Shown: positions 37,062-45,117 of the stretch, one piece after another
How the letters are laid out: each line of letters begins with the position of its first letter
How positions within the stretch are numbered: position 1 is the stretch's first letter
Assembly: GCF_016722765.1 (NCBI RefSeq)
Contig: NZ_JAEQND010000011.1
Span: 151,001-215,000 of the forward strand
Source: Ramlibacter alkalitolerans
GTDB taxonomy: Bacteria > Pseudomonadota > Gammaproteobacteria > Burkholderiales > Burkholderiaceae_C
DNA length: 64,000 nt
Reading direction: 5' to 3'
Program-made: the position numbers and the translations under genes
Notes under the pieces: model-generated
The model's database searches: none
What the model saw: the letters and a program-made list of their open reading frames with translations, nothing else
Told to the model about the DNA's origin: nothing

Positions 37062-38282
37062 TCAGGGGGTGAGCGGCAGTCCCCGTTCGATCAGGCTCGC
37101 GTGCAGCGCGGAGCCGAGCGGAAGGATGTCGTCGTTGAAGTCGTAGCGCGTCATGTGCAGCATGCAGCTGCCTTCGCCGCCCTGGCCGATGCGCAGGTAG
37201 GCCCCGGGCTTGACCTGCAGCATGAAGGAGAAGTCCTCGGCGCCCATGCTCGGCTCCATGTCGCGCACCACGTGCTCGGGGCCGACCAGCGATTCGGCGA
37301 CGTCGGCGGCGAATTCCGTCTCGCGCGGCGTGTTGATCGTGGCGGGATAGATGCGCTCGTACTGCACGGTGGCGGAGGCGCCGAAGCCGAGCGCGACCGC
37401 GCTGCACAGCTCTTTCAGGCGCCGCTCCACCATGTCCTGCACCTCGGGCCGGAAGGTGCGCACCGTGCCCACGAGCGTCGCCTTGCCGGGGATCACGCTC
37501 ATCGCATGCAGGTCACCCGCCTGCATCGCGCAGAGGCTGATCACGGCGCCGTCGACCGGCTTGACGTTGCGCGAGATGATGCTCTGCACCGCGGTGATGA
37601 TGTGCCCGGCCACTAGCACCGGGTCGATCGCGAGGTAGGCGTGCGCGCCGTGGCCACCCTTGCCGGTGATCTCGATCGTCACGCGGTCGGCCGAGGCCAT
37701 CATCGCGTGGTGCCGCACGCCGAAGCAGCCGGGCCGCAGCCCGGGCCAGTTGTGCATGGCATAGACCGCTTCGACGGGCCAGCGGTTGAACAGGCCGTCC
37801 TCGATCATCGCCTTGGCGCCGGCGAAGCCTTCCTCGCCCGGCTGGAAGACCAGCACCGCCGTGCCGTCGAAGTTGCGCGTCTCGGCGAGGTAGCGCGCCG
37901 CGCCGATCAGCATCGTCACGTGGCCGTCGTGGCCGCAGCCGTGCATCATGCCGTTGCGGCTGGACTTCCACGGGAAGTCGTTGGCTTCGGTCATGGTCAG
38001 GGCGTCCATGTCGGCGCGCAGGCCGATCATCCGGTTGGCCGTGTTCTGGCGGCCGTGGATGATGCCCACCACGCCCGTCTTGCCGATGCCGGCGTGGACC
38101 TCGTCGACGCCGCACAGGCGCAGCGCTTCCTGCACGCGGGCGGCGGTGTAGACCTCCTCGAAGCCGAGTTCCGGGTGGGCGTGCAGGTCGCGGCGGAAGG
38201 CCGTGAGCTCGGGATGGAACTGCGCGATGTGCGCGAAGGCGCGCGCATGCGCAAGCCGGGTGGTGGCGGCCGGGGCCAGCAT
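37062..38282 (-). CDS. M20 family amidohydrolase, HipO-like (406 aa)
   Basis: This is a zinc-dependent amidohydrolase that cleaves N-acyl amino acids such as hippurate, or small peptides. Metal ligands are visible in GLRADMDALTM and HGCGHDGH (about residues 114-121), with the catalytic glutamate in FQPGEEGFAGAK. The C-terminal MGAEDFSFMLQVKPGAYLRI is typical. No signal peptide is seen, so it acts in the cytoplasm. It is located between two subunits of the peptide importer (3 bp after dppB), so it probably processes the imported compound. Confidence 0.9.
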   Translation of the reverse strand: MLAPAATTRLAHARAFAHIAQFHPELTAFRRDLHAHPELGFEEVYTAARVQEALRLCGVDEVHAGIGKTGVVGIIHGRQNTANRMIGLRADMDALTMTEANDFPWKSSRNGMMHGCGHDGHVTMLIGAARYLAETRNFDGTAVLVFQPGEEGFAGAKAMIEDGLFNRWPVEAVYAMHNWPGLRPGCFGVRHHAMMASADRVTIEITGKGGHGAHAYLAIDPVLVAGHIITAVQSIISRNVKPVDGAVISLCAMQAGDLHAMSVIPGKATLVGTVRTFRPEVQDMVERRLKELCSAVALGFGASATVQYERIYPATINTPRETEFAADVAESLVGPEHVVRDMEPSMGAEDFSFMLQVKPGAYLRIGQGGEGSCMLHMTRYDFNDDILPLGSALHASLIERGLPLTP

Positions 38283-38285
38283 CGA

Positions 38286-39266
38286 TCAGTGTCCTTGTGC
38301 CGTGCCCACGCGCAGGCGCGGGTCGACGGCGAAATAAAGCAGGTCGACGACCAGGTTGATCACGACGAAGATGAGGGCGATCAGGCACAGGTAGCACGCC
38401 ATCACCGGGATGTCGGCGAAGGTCACGGCCTGGATGAACAGCAGGCCCATGCCGGGCCACTGGAACACGGTCTCGGTGATGATCGCGAAGGCGATCAGCT
38501 GCCCGAGCTGCAGCCCGGTGATCGTCATGACCGGCACCAGTGTGTTCTTGAGCGCATGGCCGAAATGGATGGCGCGGTTGGGCAGGCCGCGGGCGCGCGC
38601 GAACTTGATGTAGTCGGTGCGCAGCACCTCCAGCATCTCGGAGCGCACCAGCCGCATGATCAGGGTGAGCTGGAAGATCGCCAGCGTGATGGCCGGCAGC
38701 ACCAGGTGGTGCCAGCCGTCGCGCGTGGCCAGCCCCGTGCCCCACCAGCCCACCTGCACCGTCTGCCCGCGGCCGAAGCTGGGGAACCAGCCGAGCGTGA
38801 CGGAGAAGACGAGGATCAGCAGGATCCCGATCAGGAAGGTGGGCAGCGACACGCCCAGCAGCGAGAGCGTCATGAATAGCTGGCTGGTGAAGGTGCCGCG
38901 TCGCAGCGCCGCGTACACGCCCATGGGCACGCCGATGACGAGCGCCAGCACCGCGGCGGTGAGCGCCAGTTCCAGCGTGGCGGGGAAGCGTTCGCCGATG
39001 AGGCGGGAGACCTTGGCGCCCTGGCGCAGGCTGAGGCCGAATTCGCCTTGCACCGCATTGCCCAGGAAATGCCAGAACTGCACGAAGAAAGGCTGGTCGA
39101 GGCCGAGGGCGGAGCGCAGCTCGCGGATCTGGTCCGGCTTGGCATCCTGGCCCAGCAGGAAGACCACGGGGTCACCGACATACTGGAACAGCAGGAAGGC
39201 GATGAAGGCCACGACCACCATGACCACCACGGCCTGGAGCATGCGGCGCAGGATGAATGCAAGCAT
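38286..39266 (-). CDS. dppB: Dipeptide ABC transporter permease, DppB type (326 aa)
   Basis: This is the first permease and first gene of the operon. Six helices are visible, with the N-terminal MLAFILRRMLQAVVVMVVV and the EAA region LRTDYIKFARARGLPNRAIH. The phrase LGLDQPFFVQFWHFLGNAVQ is typical for DppB. It is separated from the porin terminator by about 80 bp, where the operon promoter should lie, though none could be named. Confidence 0.93.
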   Translation of the reverse strand: MLAFILRRMLQAVVVMVVVAFIAFLLFQYVGDPVVFLLGQDAKPDQIRELRSALGLDQPFFVQFWHFLGNAVQGEFGLSLRQGAKVSRLIGERFPATLELALTAAVLALVIGVPMGVYAALRRGTFTSQLFMTLSLLGVSLPTFLIGILLILVFSVTLGWFPSFGRGQTVQVGWWGTGLATRDGWHHLVLPAITLAIFQLTLIMRLVRSEMLEVLRTDYIKFARARGLPNRAIHFGHALKNTLVPVMTITGLQLGQLIAFAIITETVFQWPGMGLLFIQAVTFADIPVMACYLCLIALIFVVINLVVDLLYFAVDPRLRVGTAQGH

Positions 39267-39347
39267 CGACGGGTTTGGGAACGGCCGTCGAGGCTAGCAT
39301 GGCGATTCACGTGCCGAAACGGGGGGAAACTCTGGCCCGCGCAAGAT

Positions 39348-39373
39348 AAAAAAAGCCGCCCGAAGGCGGCTTT
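39348..39373 (-). terminator. Intrinsic terminator after the porin gene
   Basis: On the minus strand the sequence is GAAAGCCGCC, loop TTCG, then GGCGGCTTTTTTT. This is a strong GC stem with an ultrastable TTCG loop and a run of seven T. It lies 45 bp after the porin stop and ends the highly expressed porin transcript before the dpp operon begins. Confidence 0.92.
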
Positions 39374-39417
39374 CAAGTTTCTTGTTTTCTGCAGCGGCCT
39401 CGCGGCCGCTTCGAAAA

Positions 39418-40689
39418 TCAGAAGCTGTGGCGAATGCCCAGGTCGTAACCCGTGGAGCTCGTGGCGGTACCCAGGGTCGCGCCGTTCAGCGAAACGGCGG
39501 CGCCGTTGCGGTTCTGGACACGGGCAGCCGTGGCGTACAGCGCGGTGCGCTTGCTCAGGTTGTGCACGTAGCCCAGCGCCAGCTGGCGGGCACGCGGGTC
39601 GGCACCGGCACCGGCGTCGATCTTGTACGTCGAGTAGGAAGCGCGGATCTCGCCTGCGCCGACCGGCACCAGGGTGCCGAGCAGCCAGCCGCGGCCGTCG
39701 ATCTCGCCGCTGGCCGGGATGCCGGTCCCGGCGTTGCCGGCGCTGGAATCACGCTGCTCGCGGGTGTAGTGGCCCATCACCTTGGCCACGCCGAAGTCCC
39801 ACTGGCCACCGATGTTCCAGGTGCGGAAGTCGCCGGCGCGCTGGGCGGCGATCTGGGCAGCCGTCGGGGCGACCGCGCCGGTGAAGGTGTTGGTCGTCGT
39901 GATCGGCTGGACCGGGTTCACGGGGGTGGCGTCGTACGCGGTGCGGGCGTAGGAGATGGCGACGTTGAACGGGCCAGCGCCATAACCCAGGCGACCGCCC
40001 CAGCCGGTGCCGTCACGGGCGGAGTTCGCGCCGTTGAAGGTGTTCTCACCCAGCCAGTAGTTGAACTGGCCGTAGAAGCCACCCAGGTTGGCGGGCAGGA
40101 AGTAGCCGATGTCGTTGGACGCGCGGACGATCACGCCACGGGTGCCGACCGGCGCCATCGCGTTGCCAGCGGTGCCCAGGCCACCGGCCGGGCCGACCAG
40201 GGTCAGGGTGGTGCCGACGCCGTTGGTGCCGAACGGATCGAAGACGGTCAGGTTCCAGAACGACGGGGTGTAGTCACGACCCAGACGCACTTCACCCCAG
40301 CCGCCAGACAGGCTGACGGTGGAGCGGCGGTTGAACACCAGGCCGGCGCCGTCGCCAACGCCGTTGGGGTTGGTCGGGCTGGCGCCGTTCAGGACGTTCT
40401 GGTTGCCCACGGGGATCCGCTGGCCAGCCGTGCCGTCGTCATTGCCCAGGGAGCCTTCCAGCCAGAAGGAAGCGGCCATGCCGCCACCCAGGTCTTCCGT
40501 GCCACGGAAGCCGATGCGCGAGCTGTTGTAGCCCGAGTTGGCCAGGGCCGTCTTGTTGGCGGCGCCGGTGCCGCTGGCGCGGCCATGGGCGATCGTCGCG
40601 TCGACGATACCGAACAGCGTGACCGACGACTGGGCGGATGCCGCACCGGCGGCGGCCATCACAGCCAGCGCAATCAGGGACTTTTTCAT
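39418..40689 (-). CDS. General porin, Burkholderiales Gram-negative porin family (423 aa)
   Basis: This is a trimeric outer-membrane channel for small hydrophilic solutes. The signal peptide MKKSLIALAVMAAAGAASA is followed by QSSVTLFGIVDATIAHGR, the usual first strand. Alternating beta-strands run through the rest, and the protein ends GYDLGIRHSF with the terminal phenylalanine needed for assembly. GGAG precedes the ATG. A strong terminator and a long leader suggest high, regulated expression. Ion selectivity cannot be read. Confidence 0.93.
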   Translation of the reverse strand: MKKSLIALAVMAAAGAASAQSSVTLFGIVDATIAHGRASGTGAANKTALANSGYNSSRIGFRGTEDLGGGMAASFWLEGSLGNDDGTAGQRIPVGNQNVLNGASPTNPNGVGDGAGLVFNRRSTVSLSGGWGEVRLGRDYTPSFWNLTVFDPFGTNGVGTTLTLVGPAGGLGTAGNAMAPVGTRGVIVRASNDIGYFLPANLGGFYGQFNYWLGENTFNGANSARDGTGWGGRLGYGAGPFNVAISYARTAYDATPVNPVQPITTTNTFTGAVAPTAAQIAAQRAGDFRTWNIGGQWDFGVAKVMGHYTREQRDSSAGNAGTGIPASGEIDGRGWLLGTLVPVGAGEIRASYSTYKIDAGAGADPRARQLALGYVHNLSKRTALYATAARVQNRNGAAVSLNGATLGTATSSTGYDLGIRHSF

Positions 40690-41011
40690 GCAAGTTTCTC
40701 CAAGGTTAAACATAGGGCTCCGGTTCGTATGGGGCGCGCATGCAGGCACGTGTCGCGTTCCCACCGGATCCCCGGGCCAACCTCCTTTTCGGAAGGTTGT
40801 GGCTATTCCACCAGAGCGCTTTTTGCCGCGCAAAGTAATTCGCCTCGCGGAGCGGGTTTCGTTGCAGACCGACAACATGAATCCCATGGTCGAGTGGAGC
40901 TTTCGCAACACTCTCGTCTCATTTCCGCCGCAAACAAAGGCTGAGGCGTGACTTCGTTGTTCCTGCTGTGCGAACTGCCGCGAGGGCCCGCGGGCTCCTA
41001 CACTCGGCTCC
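40690..41011. other. Divergent leader region between porin and coq7
   Basis: This 322-bp gap carries the porin leader and the coq7 promoter. It is lower in GC than the surroundings. A hairpin AACCTCC / GGAAGGTT with a T-rich loop lies at 40779-40798 and would be in the porin leader. No repeat, ORF or clear promoter was found by eye. A small-RNA-controlled leader is common for porins in related bacteria but is not shown here. Confidence 0.35.
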
Positions 41012-41635
41012 ATGATCGTCGACCGCATCCTCGGCGCCGCGGACCAGGCGCTGCGCACCCTCTTCGCCACTCCGCGCAGCACGCGTCCCTGCCCCGTGCT
41101 CCCCAACGAGGCGACGCACCTCGGCGCGCAGGAAAAGCAGCACGCCGCTGCGCTCATGCGGGTAAACCACGTCGGCGAGATCTGCGCCCAGGCGTTGTAC
41201 ACGGCGCAGTCGCTGGCCACGCGCAACACGGCGCTGCGGGCGCAACTGGAGCAGGCGGCCCGGGAGGAAACGGACCACCTGGCCTGGACCAAGGGGCGCC
41301 TCGACGAACTCGGCGCCCGGCCTTCCGTGCTCAACCCGCTCTGGTATGCCGGCGCCTTCGGCATCGGGCTCATCGCGGCACGCTTCGGCGACCAGGTGAG
41401 CCTGGGCTTCGTCGTGGAGACCGAACGCCAGGTCGAGGCCCACCTGCAAAGTCACCTGGACCGGCTGCCGCCCGCCGACCATGCGTCGCGGGCGATCATT
41501 GCGCAGATGAAGGACGACGAGGCCGCGCACGCCAACCACGCCCTGCAGGCCGGCGGCGTGGAGTTGCCCGCTCCGGTGAAACTGGCCATGCGGGCGGTCG
41601 CGCGCGTGATGACCACCACGGCGCACTACATCTAG
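41012..41635 (+). CDS. coq7: Demethoxyubiquinone hydroxylase Coq7 (207 aa)
   Basis: Coq7 performs a late hydroxylation in ubiquinone synthesis and replaces UbiF. Diiron ligands of the ferritin-like fold are seen in [38 protein letters not shown] and [12 protein letters not shown]. Length is typical for the bacterial form. The hydrophobic stretch around [16 protein letters not shown] is the family's membrane-facing helix. It appears to be a single gene. Confidence 0.93.
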   Translation: MIVDRILGAADQALRTLFATPRSTRPCPVLPNEATHLGAQEKQHAAALMRVNHVGEICAQALYTAQSLATRNTALRAQLEQAAREETDHLAWTKGRLDELGARPSVLNPLWYAGAFGIGLIAARFGDQVSLGFVVETERQVEAHLQSHLDRLPPADHASRAIIAQMKDDEAAHANHALQAGGVELPAPVKLAMRAVARVMTTTAHYI

Positions 41636-41759
41636 GGCAGCGTTCGACGCTGCTCGGAAATTCCCGCGTAGGCGCACACCTGAGCGGAAATGCCGCAGCA
41701 CCGTCATGCTTGGAGAAGGAGTGAAGCCGGCGCGGTGTGTGCCGCGCTGCGCTCGTGGC

Positions 41760-42018
41760 CCCTGGTCCGGCACAGGACGGGTTTGTCCGCCTCACTCCAT
41801 GTCCCCCGGCGCGGTTGAGAGCACTGGCCTTGGCTGAAGCCGCGCCCGCGCCTCCTCCTTTACTTCCGGAGGCGGACAAACCCGTCCTGCGCCTGCGCGG
41901 TCGAATGGCCGGGCGATCGACCTCCACGAGGGCCGTGACGCAGCGCTGCGCCGTGCGGCGGCCCCAGCGGTGTACCCCGACGCCGATGCCGGGGGGCGTG
42001 TTGCGCGCCGGACCAGGG
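41760..42018. repeat. Nested inverted repeats in a non-coding stretch
   Basis: The outer arms CCCTGGTCCGGC (41760-41771) and its exact complement (42007-42018) enclose inner arms CAGGACGGGTTTGTCCGCC (41773-41791) and its exact complement (41871-41889). The stretch 41636-42083 has no credible reading frame. The structure resembles a non-autonomous palindromic element or a folded recombination site. No integrase or transposase is nearby. Function is unknown. Confidence 0.6.
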
Positions 42019-42083
42019 AGCGATCCGTCCTCAGCGGCGGCGCGCGCTGCATGCGTGCCGCCACCTGTCGAATATCACACTAG

Positions 42084-42551
42084 CTACGGCGCAGCCGCGG
42101 CCCCCTCCTCGACCAGTTCGAAGCTGGTCGTCATCTCCGCCGTCCTGGCGAGCATGGCGCTCGCCGAGCAGTACTTCTCGTGGCTCATGGCGATCGCCCG
42201 CTCCACGGCCGCCGCCTGCAGCCTGTGCCCCCGCACGGTGAAGTGCATGTGGATCTTCGTGAACACCTTGGGATCCGTGTCGGCGCGCTCGGCACTGAGC
42301 TTGACGGAGCAGCCGCGCACGTCGTGCCGACCCCGCTTGAGGATCAGGACCACGTCATAGGCGGTGCAGCCACCGGTACCTGCGAGGACCGTCTCCATCG
42401 GCCGCGGCGCCAGGTTGAGGCCGCCGTTGTCCGGCCGGGCCGCATCCGGCGCGCCGTCCATCATGAGCACGTGGCCGGTGCCGGTCTCGGCCAGGAAACC
42501 CATCCCCGAGCGCGCCCCGGTCGCCCCGGTCCACGTCACTGTGCATTCCAT
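42084..42551 (-). CDS. OsmC/YhfA-like peroxide-handling protein (155 aa)
   Basis: Members of this family are thiol peroxidases or related stress proteins. The two conserved cysteines appear in GTGGCTAYDVVLILKR and SHEKYCSASAMLAR, the normal OsmC spacing. Length is typical of the YhfA branch. The call is at family level; the substrate is not known. It is transcribed away from the small RNA and ilvA on the other strand. Confidence 0.87.
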   Translation of the reverse strand: MECTVTWTGATGARSGMGFLAETGTGHVLMMDGAPDAARPDNGGLNLAPRPMETVLAGTGGCTAYDVVLILKRGRHDVRGCSVKLSAERADTDPKVFTKIHMHFTVRGHRLQAAAVERAIAMSHEKYCSASAMLARTAEMTTSFELVEEGAAAAP

Positions 42552-42634
42552 CGTCTTGTGTTCCTTGCGCTGCAGGCCGCTGTAGGGCCCCTGCTACGTA
42601 GTGCTGCGTATGCGACACCGGCCTTCAACCCTTC

Positions 42635-42665
42635 TTGTGCGTTGCAGCAAAGAGAGGGCTATACT
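42635..42665 (+). promoter_or_regulatory. Candidate promoter for the small RNA upstream of ilvA
   Basis: TATACT at 42660-42665 is a very good -10 box. TTGTGC at 42635-42640 gives a 19-bp spacer and is the best -35 candidate; TTGCAG at 42642 is too close. A start point near 42672 is expected. Confidence 0.5.
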
Positions 42666-42671
42666 GCCTCC

Positions 42672-42800
42672 AGAGCATAGCGAATCCGCTAAGCGACGCT
42701 GGCCAAGGGCGCTGATGCCGGGGCCGCGCAACGGTTGTCTCCTCCACCTCTTCCTTTGGTGGATTTAGCCCCCGGATCGCAAGATCCTGGGGCTTTTTTC
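42672..42800 (+). ncRNA. Probable small RNA with anti-Shine-Dalgarno motif, upstream of ilvA
   Basis: A good -10 box, a region of about 95 bases without a convincing gene, and a strong terminator define a transcript of about 130 nt. It carries TTGTCTCCTCCACCTCTTCC, with CTCCTCC complementary to ribosome-binding sites, and a small hairpin TCCACC / GGTGGA at 42743-42763. This recalls the betaproteobacterial toxic small RNA family whose toxicity is tied to an anti-Shine-Dalgarno sequence; the match is from memory. An alternative is an ilvA attenuator: ATG 42715 opens a 17-codon peptide with four Leu codons, two Trp codons and one Ile, ending at the terminator. Confidence 0.55.
42768..42800 (+). 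terminator. Strong intrinsic terminator 54 bp before ilvA
   Basis: AGCCCCCGGATC, loop GCAA, then GATCCTGGGGCT followed by TTTTT form a near-perfect hairpin with T-run. It ends the small RNA or, if that is a leader, attenuates ilvA. The ilvA start is at 42855, so ilvA would need readthrough or its own promoter in the following 54 bp. Confidence 0.9.
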
Positions 42801-42854
42801 TGTTTCCTCCCTGGCCGCCGCTCGCCCGGCGGGGCCACCTATGATCTCGCCGCC

Positions 42855-44408
42855 ATGAAGAAACACCTGCAGCCGCAGGACTACCTCAAGAAGATCCTCA
42901 CCGCGCGCGTGTACGACGTCGCCGTGGAATCCTCGCTCGAACCGGCGCGCAACCTCAGCCGCCGCCTTCACAACAAGGTGCTGCTCAAGCGCGAGGACCA
43001 GCAACCGGTCTTCAGCTTCAAGTTGCGCGGCGCCTACAACAAGATGGCGCAGCTGGCGCCCGAGCAGTTGCAGCGCGGCGTGATCTGCGCTTCCGCCGGC
43101 AACCACGCGCAGGGCGTGGCGCTCGCCGCGCACCGCATGAACGCGCGCGCGGTGATCGTGATGCCGGTGACGACGCCGCAGGTGAAGATCGAGGCGGTCA
43201 AGGCGCTGGGCGGCGAAGTCGTGCTGCACGGCGACAGCTACTCCGACGCCTACACCCACGCCAGCGAGTTGTGCGAGCGCGAGCAGCTCACGTTCGTGCA
43301 TCCGTTCGACGACCCGGACGTCATCGCCGGCCAGGGCACGATCGCGATGGAGATCCTGCGCCAGCACCAGGGGCCGCTCGATGCGGTCTTCGTCGCCATC
43401 GGCGGCGGCGGGCTGATCTCGGGCGTGGCGAGCTACATCAAGGCGGTGCGCCCCGAGATCAAGGTGATCGGGGTGCAGATGAGCGATTCGGACGCGATGG
43501 CGCAATCCGTCGCCGCGAGCAAGCGGGTGACGCTGGCCGACGTGGGCCTGTTCTCCGACGGCACGGCCGTCAAGCTGGTGGGCGAGGAGACCTTCCGCCT
43601 GGCGCGCGAGCTGGTCGACGAATTCATGCTGGTCGACACCGACGCCGTCTGCGCCGCCATCAAGGACGTGTTCGTCGACACGCGCAGCATCGTGGAGCCG
43701 GCCGGCGCGCTGGCCGTCGCCGCCATCAAGCAGTACGTCGCCGAGCGCAAGACCCGCGGCGAAACCTACGCGGCGATCCTGTGCGGCGCCAACATGAACT
43801 TCGACCGGCTGCGCTTCGTGGCCGAGCGCGCCGAGGTCGGTGAGGAGCGCGAGGCGCTGTTCGCCGTCACCATCCCCGAGGAGCGCGGCAGCTTCCGGCG
43901 CTTCTGCGAGTTGATCGGCACGCTGCCCGGCGGGCCGCGCAACGTCACGGAGTTCAACTACCGCATCAGCGACGCGCAGCAGGCGCACGTGTTCGTGGGC
44001 CTCACCACGCACGGCAAGGGCGAATCCGCGCGCATCGCGGCGAACTTCACCCGCCACGGCTTCCAGGCGCTGGACCTCACGCACGACGAGCTCGCCAAGG
44101 AGCACATCCGCCACATGGTGGGCGGACCGTCCGTGCTGGCGCAGGACGAGCGGCTGCTGCGCTTCGTGTTCCCGGAACGCCCGGGAGCGCTGATGAAGTT
44201 CCTGTCGCACATGCGCCCGAACTGGAACATCTCGCTGTTCCACTACCGCAACCAGGGCGCCGACTACGGCCGCATCCTGGTCGGCCTGCAGGTGCCGCGC
44301 AGCGACGACAAGGCCTTCAAGGAATTCCTCGACACGCTCGGCTACCCGTTCTTCGAGGAAACGGACAACCCCGTCTACCGCCTGTTCCTGCGTGACCGCC
44401 CTGCGTGA
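42855..44408 (+). CDS. ilvA: Biosynthetic threonine ammonia-lyase (517 aa)
   Basis: IlvA converts threonine to 2-oxobutanoate as the first step of isoleucine synthesis. The PLP lysine is K56 in QPVFSFKLRGAYNKM, and the glycine loop is SAGNHAQGVA. The C-terminal third contains two ACT-like regulatory domains (EERGSFRRFCELIGTLPGG... and ERPGALMKFLSHMRPNWNIS), so feedback inhibition by isoleucine is expected. ATG 42855 starts a normal-length protein; a longer frame runs into the terminator. It lies downstream of the small RNA or leader. Confidence 0.95.
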   Translation: MKKHLQPQDYLKKILTARVYDVAVESSLEPARNLSRRLHNKVLLKREDQQPVFSFKLRGAYNKMAQLAPEQLQRGVICASAGNHAQGVALAAHRMNARAVIVMPVTTPQVKIEAVKALGGEVVLHGDSYSDAYTHASELCEREQLTFVHPFDDPDVIAGQGTIAMEILRQHQGPLDAVFVAIGGGGLISGVASYIKAVRPEIKVIGVQMSDSDAMAQSVAASKRVTLADVGLFSDGTAVKLVGEETFRLARELVDEFMLVDTDAVCAAIKDVFVDTRSIVEPAGALAVAAIKQYVAERKTRGETYAAILCGANMNFDRLRFVAERAEVGEEREALFAVTIPEERGSFRRFCELIGTLPGGPRNVTEFNYRISDAQQAHVFVGLTTHGKGESARIAANFTRHGFQALDLTHDELAKEHIRHMVGGPSVLAQDERLLRFVFPERPGALMKFLSHMRPNWNISLFHYRNQGADYGRILVGLQVPRSDDKAFKEFLDTLGYPFFEETDNPVYRLFLRDRPA

Positions 44409-45117
44409 CCACCTGAACCTGTTCGCCCGCCGCTTCGCGCTGGCGCTGCACCGCACCGCGCGGCTGCCGGCCAGCGCCGCCCCGGCGGACGACGACCGCC
44501 CGGGCGGCAGCGAGCGCCACCTGCCCGGTGCCGGCACGCTCGTGGGCCTGCTGGCCGCCTTCGTGTTCGCCGTCTTCGGGCTGCTGCTGCGGGGCAACCC
44601 CGCCGGCCCCGCCGTGGCGGCGGTGGCCAGCCTGTTCGCCGTGCTCGTGCTCACCGGCGCGGCGAACGAAAGCGCCGTGTTCCGGCTCGCCGAAGCGCTG
44701 GCCCCGCGCGCCGGCCACGGCGTGATCGCGCTGGTGGTGCTGCTGGCGGCGCGCATCGCCGCCGTCGCAGCCACCGGCACGGTGTCGGAGGCGGGCGTGC
44801 TCGCCGCGCTGCTGGCCGGGCCGGTCGTTTCGCGCTTCGCACCGCTGCTGGCCGCGCACTGGGCTGCCCACGGCGCGACGGAGGATGCGGCGACCGTCCG
44901 CGTCGCGGCGCTGTGGTGCATCGTGCCGGTGCTGCTGCTGGGATTCGCCGGCGGCCTGCCCTGCGCGCTGCTGGCCCTGGCCGGCGTGGCGGCGGCGTGG
45001 ATCGGGCTGCTGCGGTTCCTGCGCCATCGCCCCGGCGGCTTCGACGCCGCGCGGGCCGCCGCCTTGCAGCAGGCCTGCGAAGCGGCTTTCTACCTGGGGG
45101 CTTCGCTGGGGGCCTGA
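44392..45117 (+). CDS. Degenerate CobS-like membrane protein (241 aa)
   Basis: The helix layout and phrases (FARRFALALHRTARLP, LPGAGTLVGLLAAFVFAVF, LLAGPVVSRFAPLLAA) recall cobalamin synthase CobS. The catalytic acidic motif of CobS, normally HxDGLADTADG, is replaced by LTGAANESAVFRLAEAL, so it cannot be an ordinary CobS. The GTG start overlaps ilvA by 17 bp, and the stop overlaps the converging gspC by 28 bp. No other cobalamin gene is near. Role unknown. Confidence 0.5.
   Translation: MTALRDHLNLFARRFALALHRTARLPASAAPADDDRPGGSERHLPGAGTLVGLLAAFVFAVFGLLLRGNPAGPAVAAVASLFAVLVLTGAANESAVFRLAEALAPRAGHGVIALVVLLAARIAAVAATGTVSEAGVLAALLAGPVVSRFAPLLAAHWAAHGATEDAATVRVAALWCIVPVLLLGFAGGLPCALLALAGVAAAWIGLLRFLRHRPGGFDAARAAALQQACEAAFYLGASLGA

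Noticed and set aside
41773..41889. Integron attC site
   Set aside because: The perfect inverted repeat suggested it, but the conserved GTTRRRY and RYYYAAC core sites are not in the correct places, and no integrase is present.
41737..42360. A 207-aa plus-strand frame across the region with inverted repeats
   Set aside because: It has low-complexity Arg/Pro/Ser composition, crosses the OsmC-like gene on the other strand, and has no ribosome site.
42735..42854. An extended ilvA start reaching back to 42735
   Set aside because: It would translate through the intrinsic terminator and adds a proline-rich peptide absent from IlvA proteins; ATG 42855 gives the normal protein.
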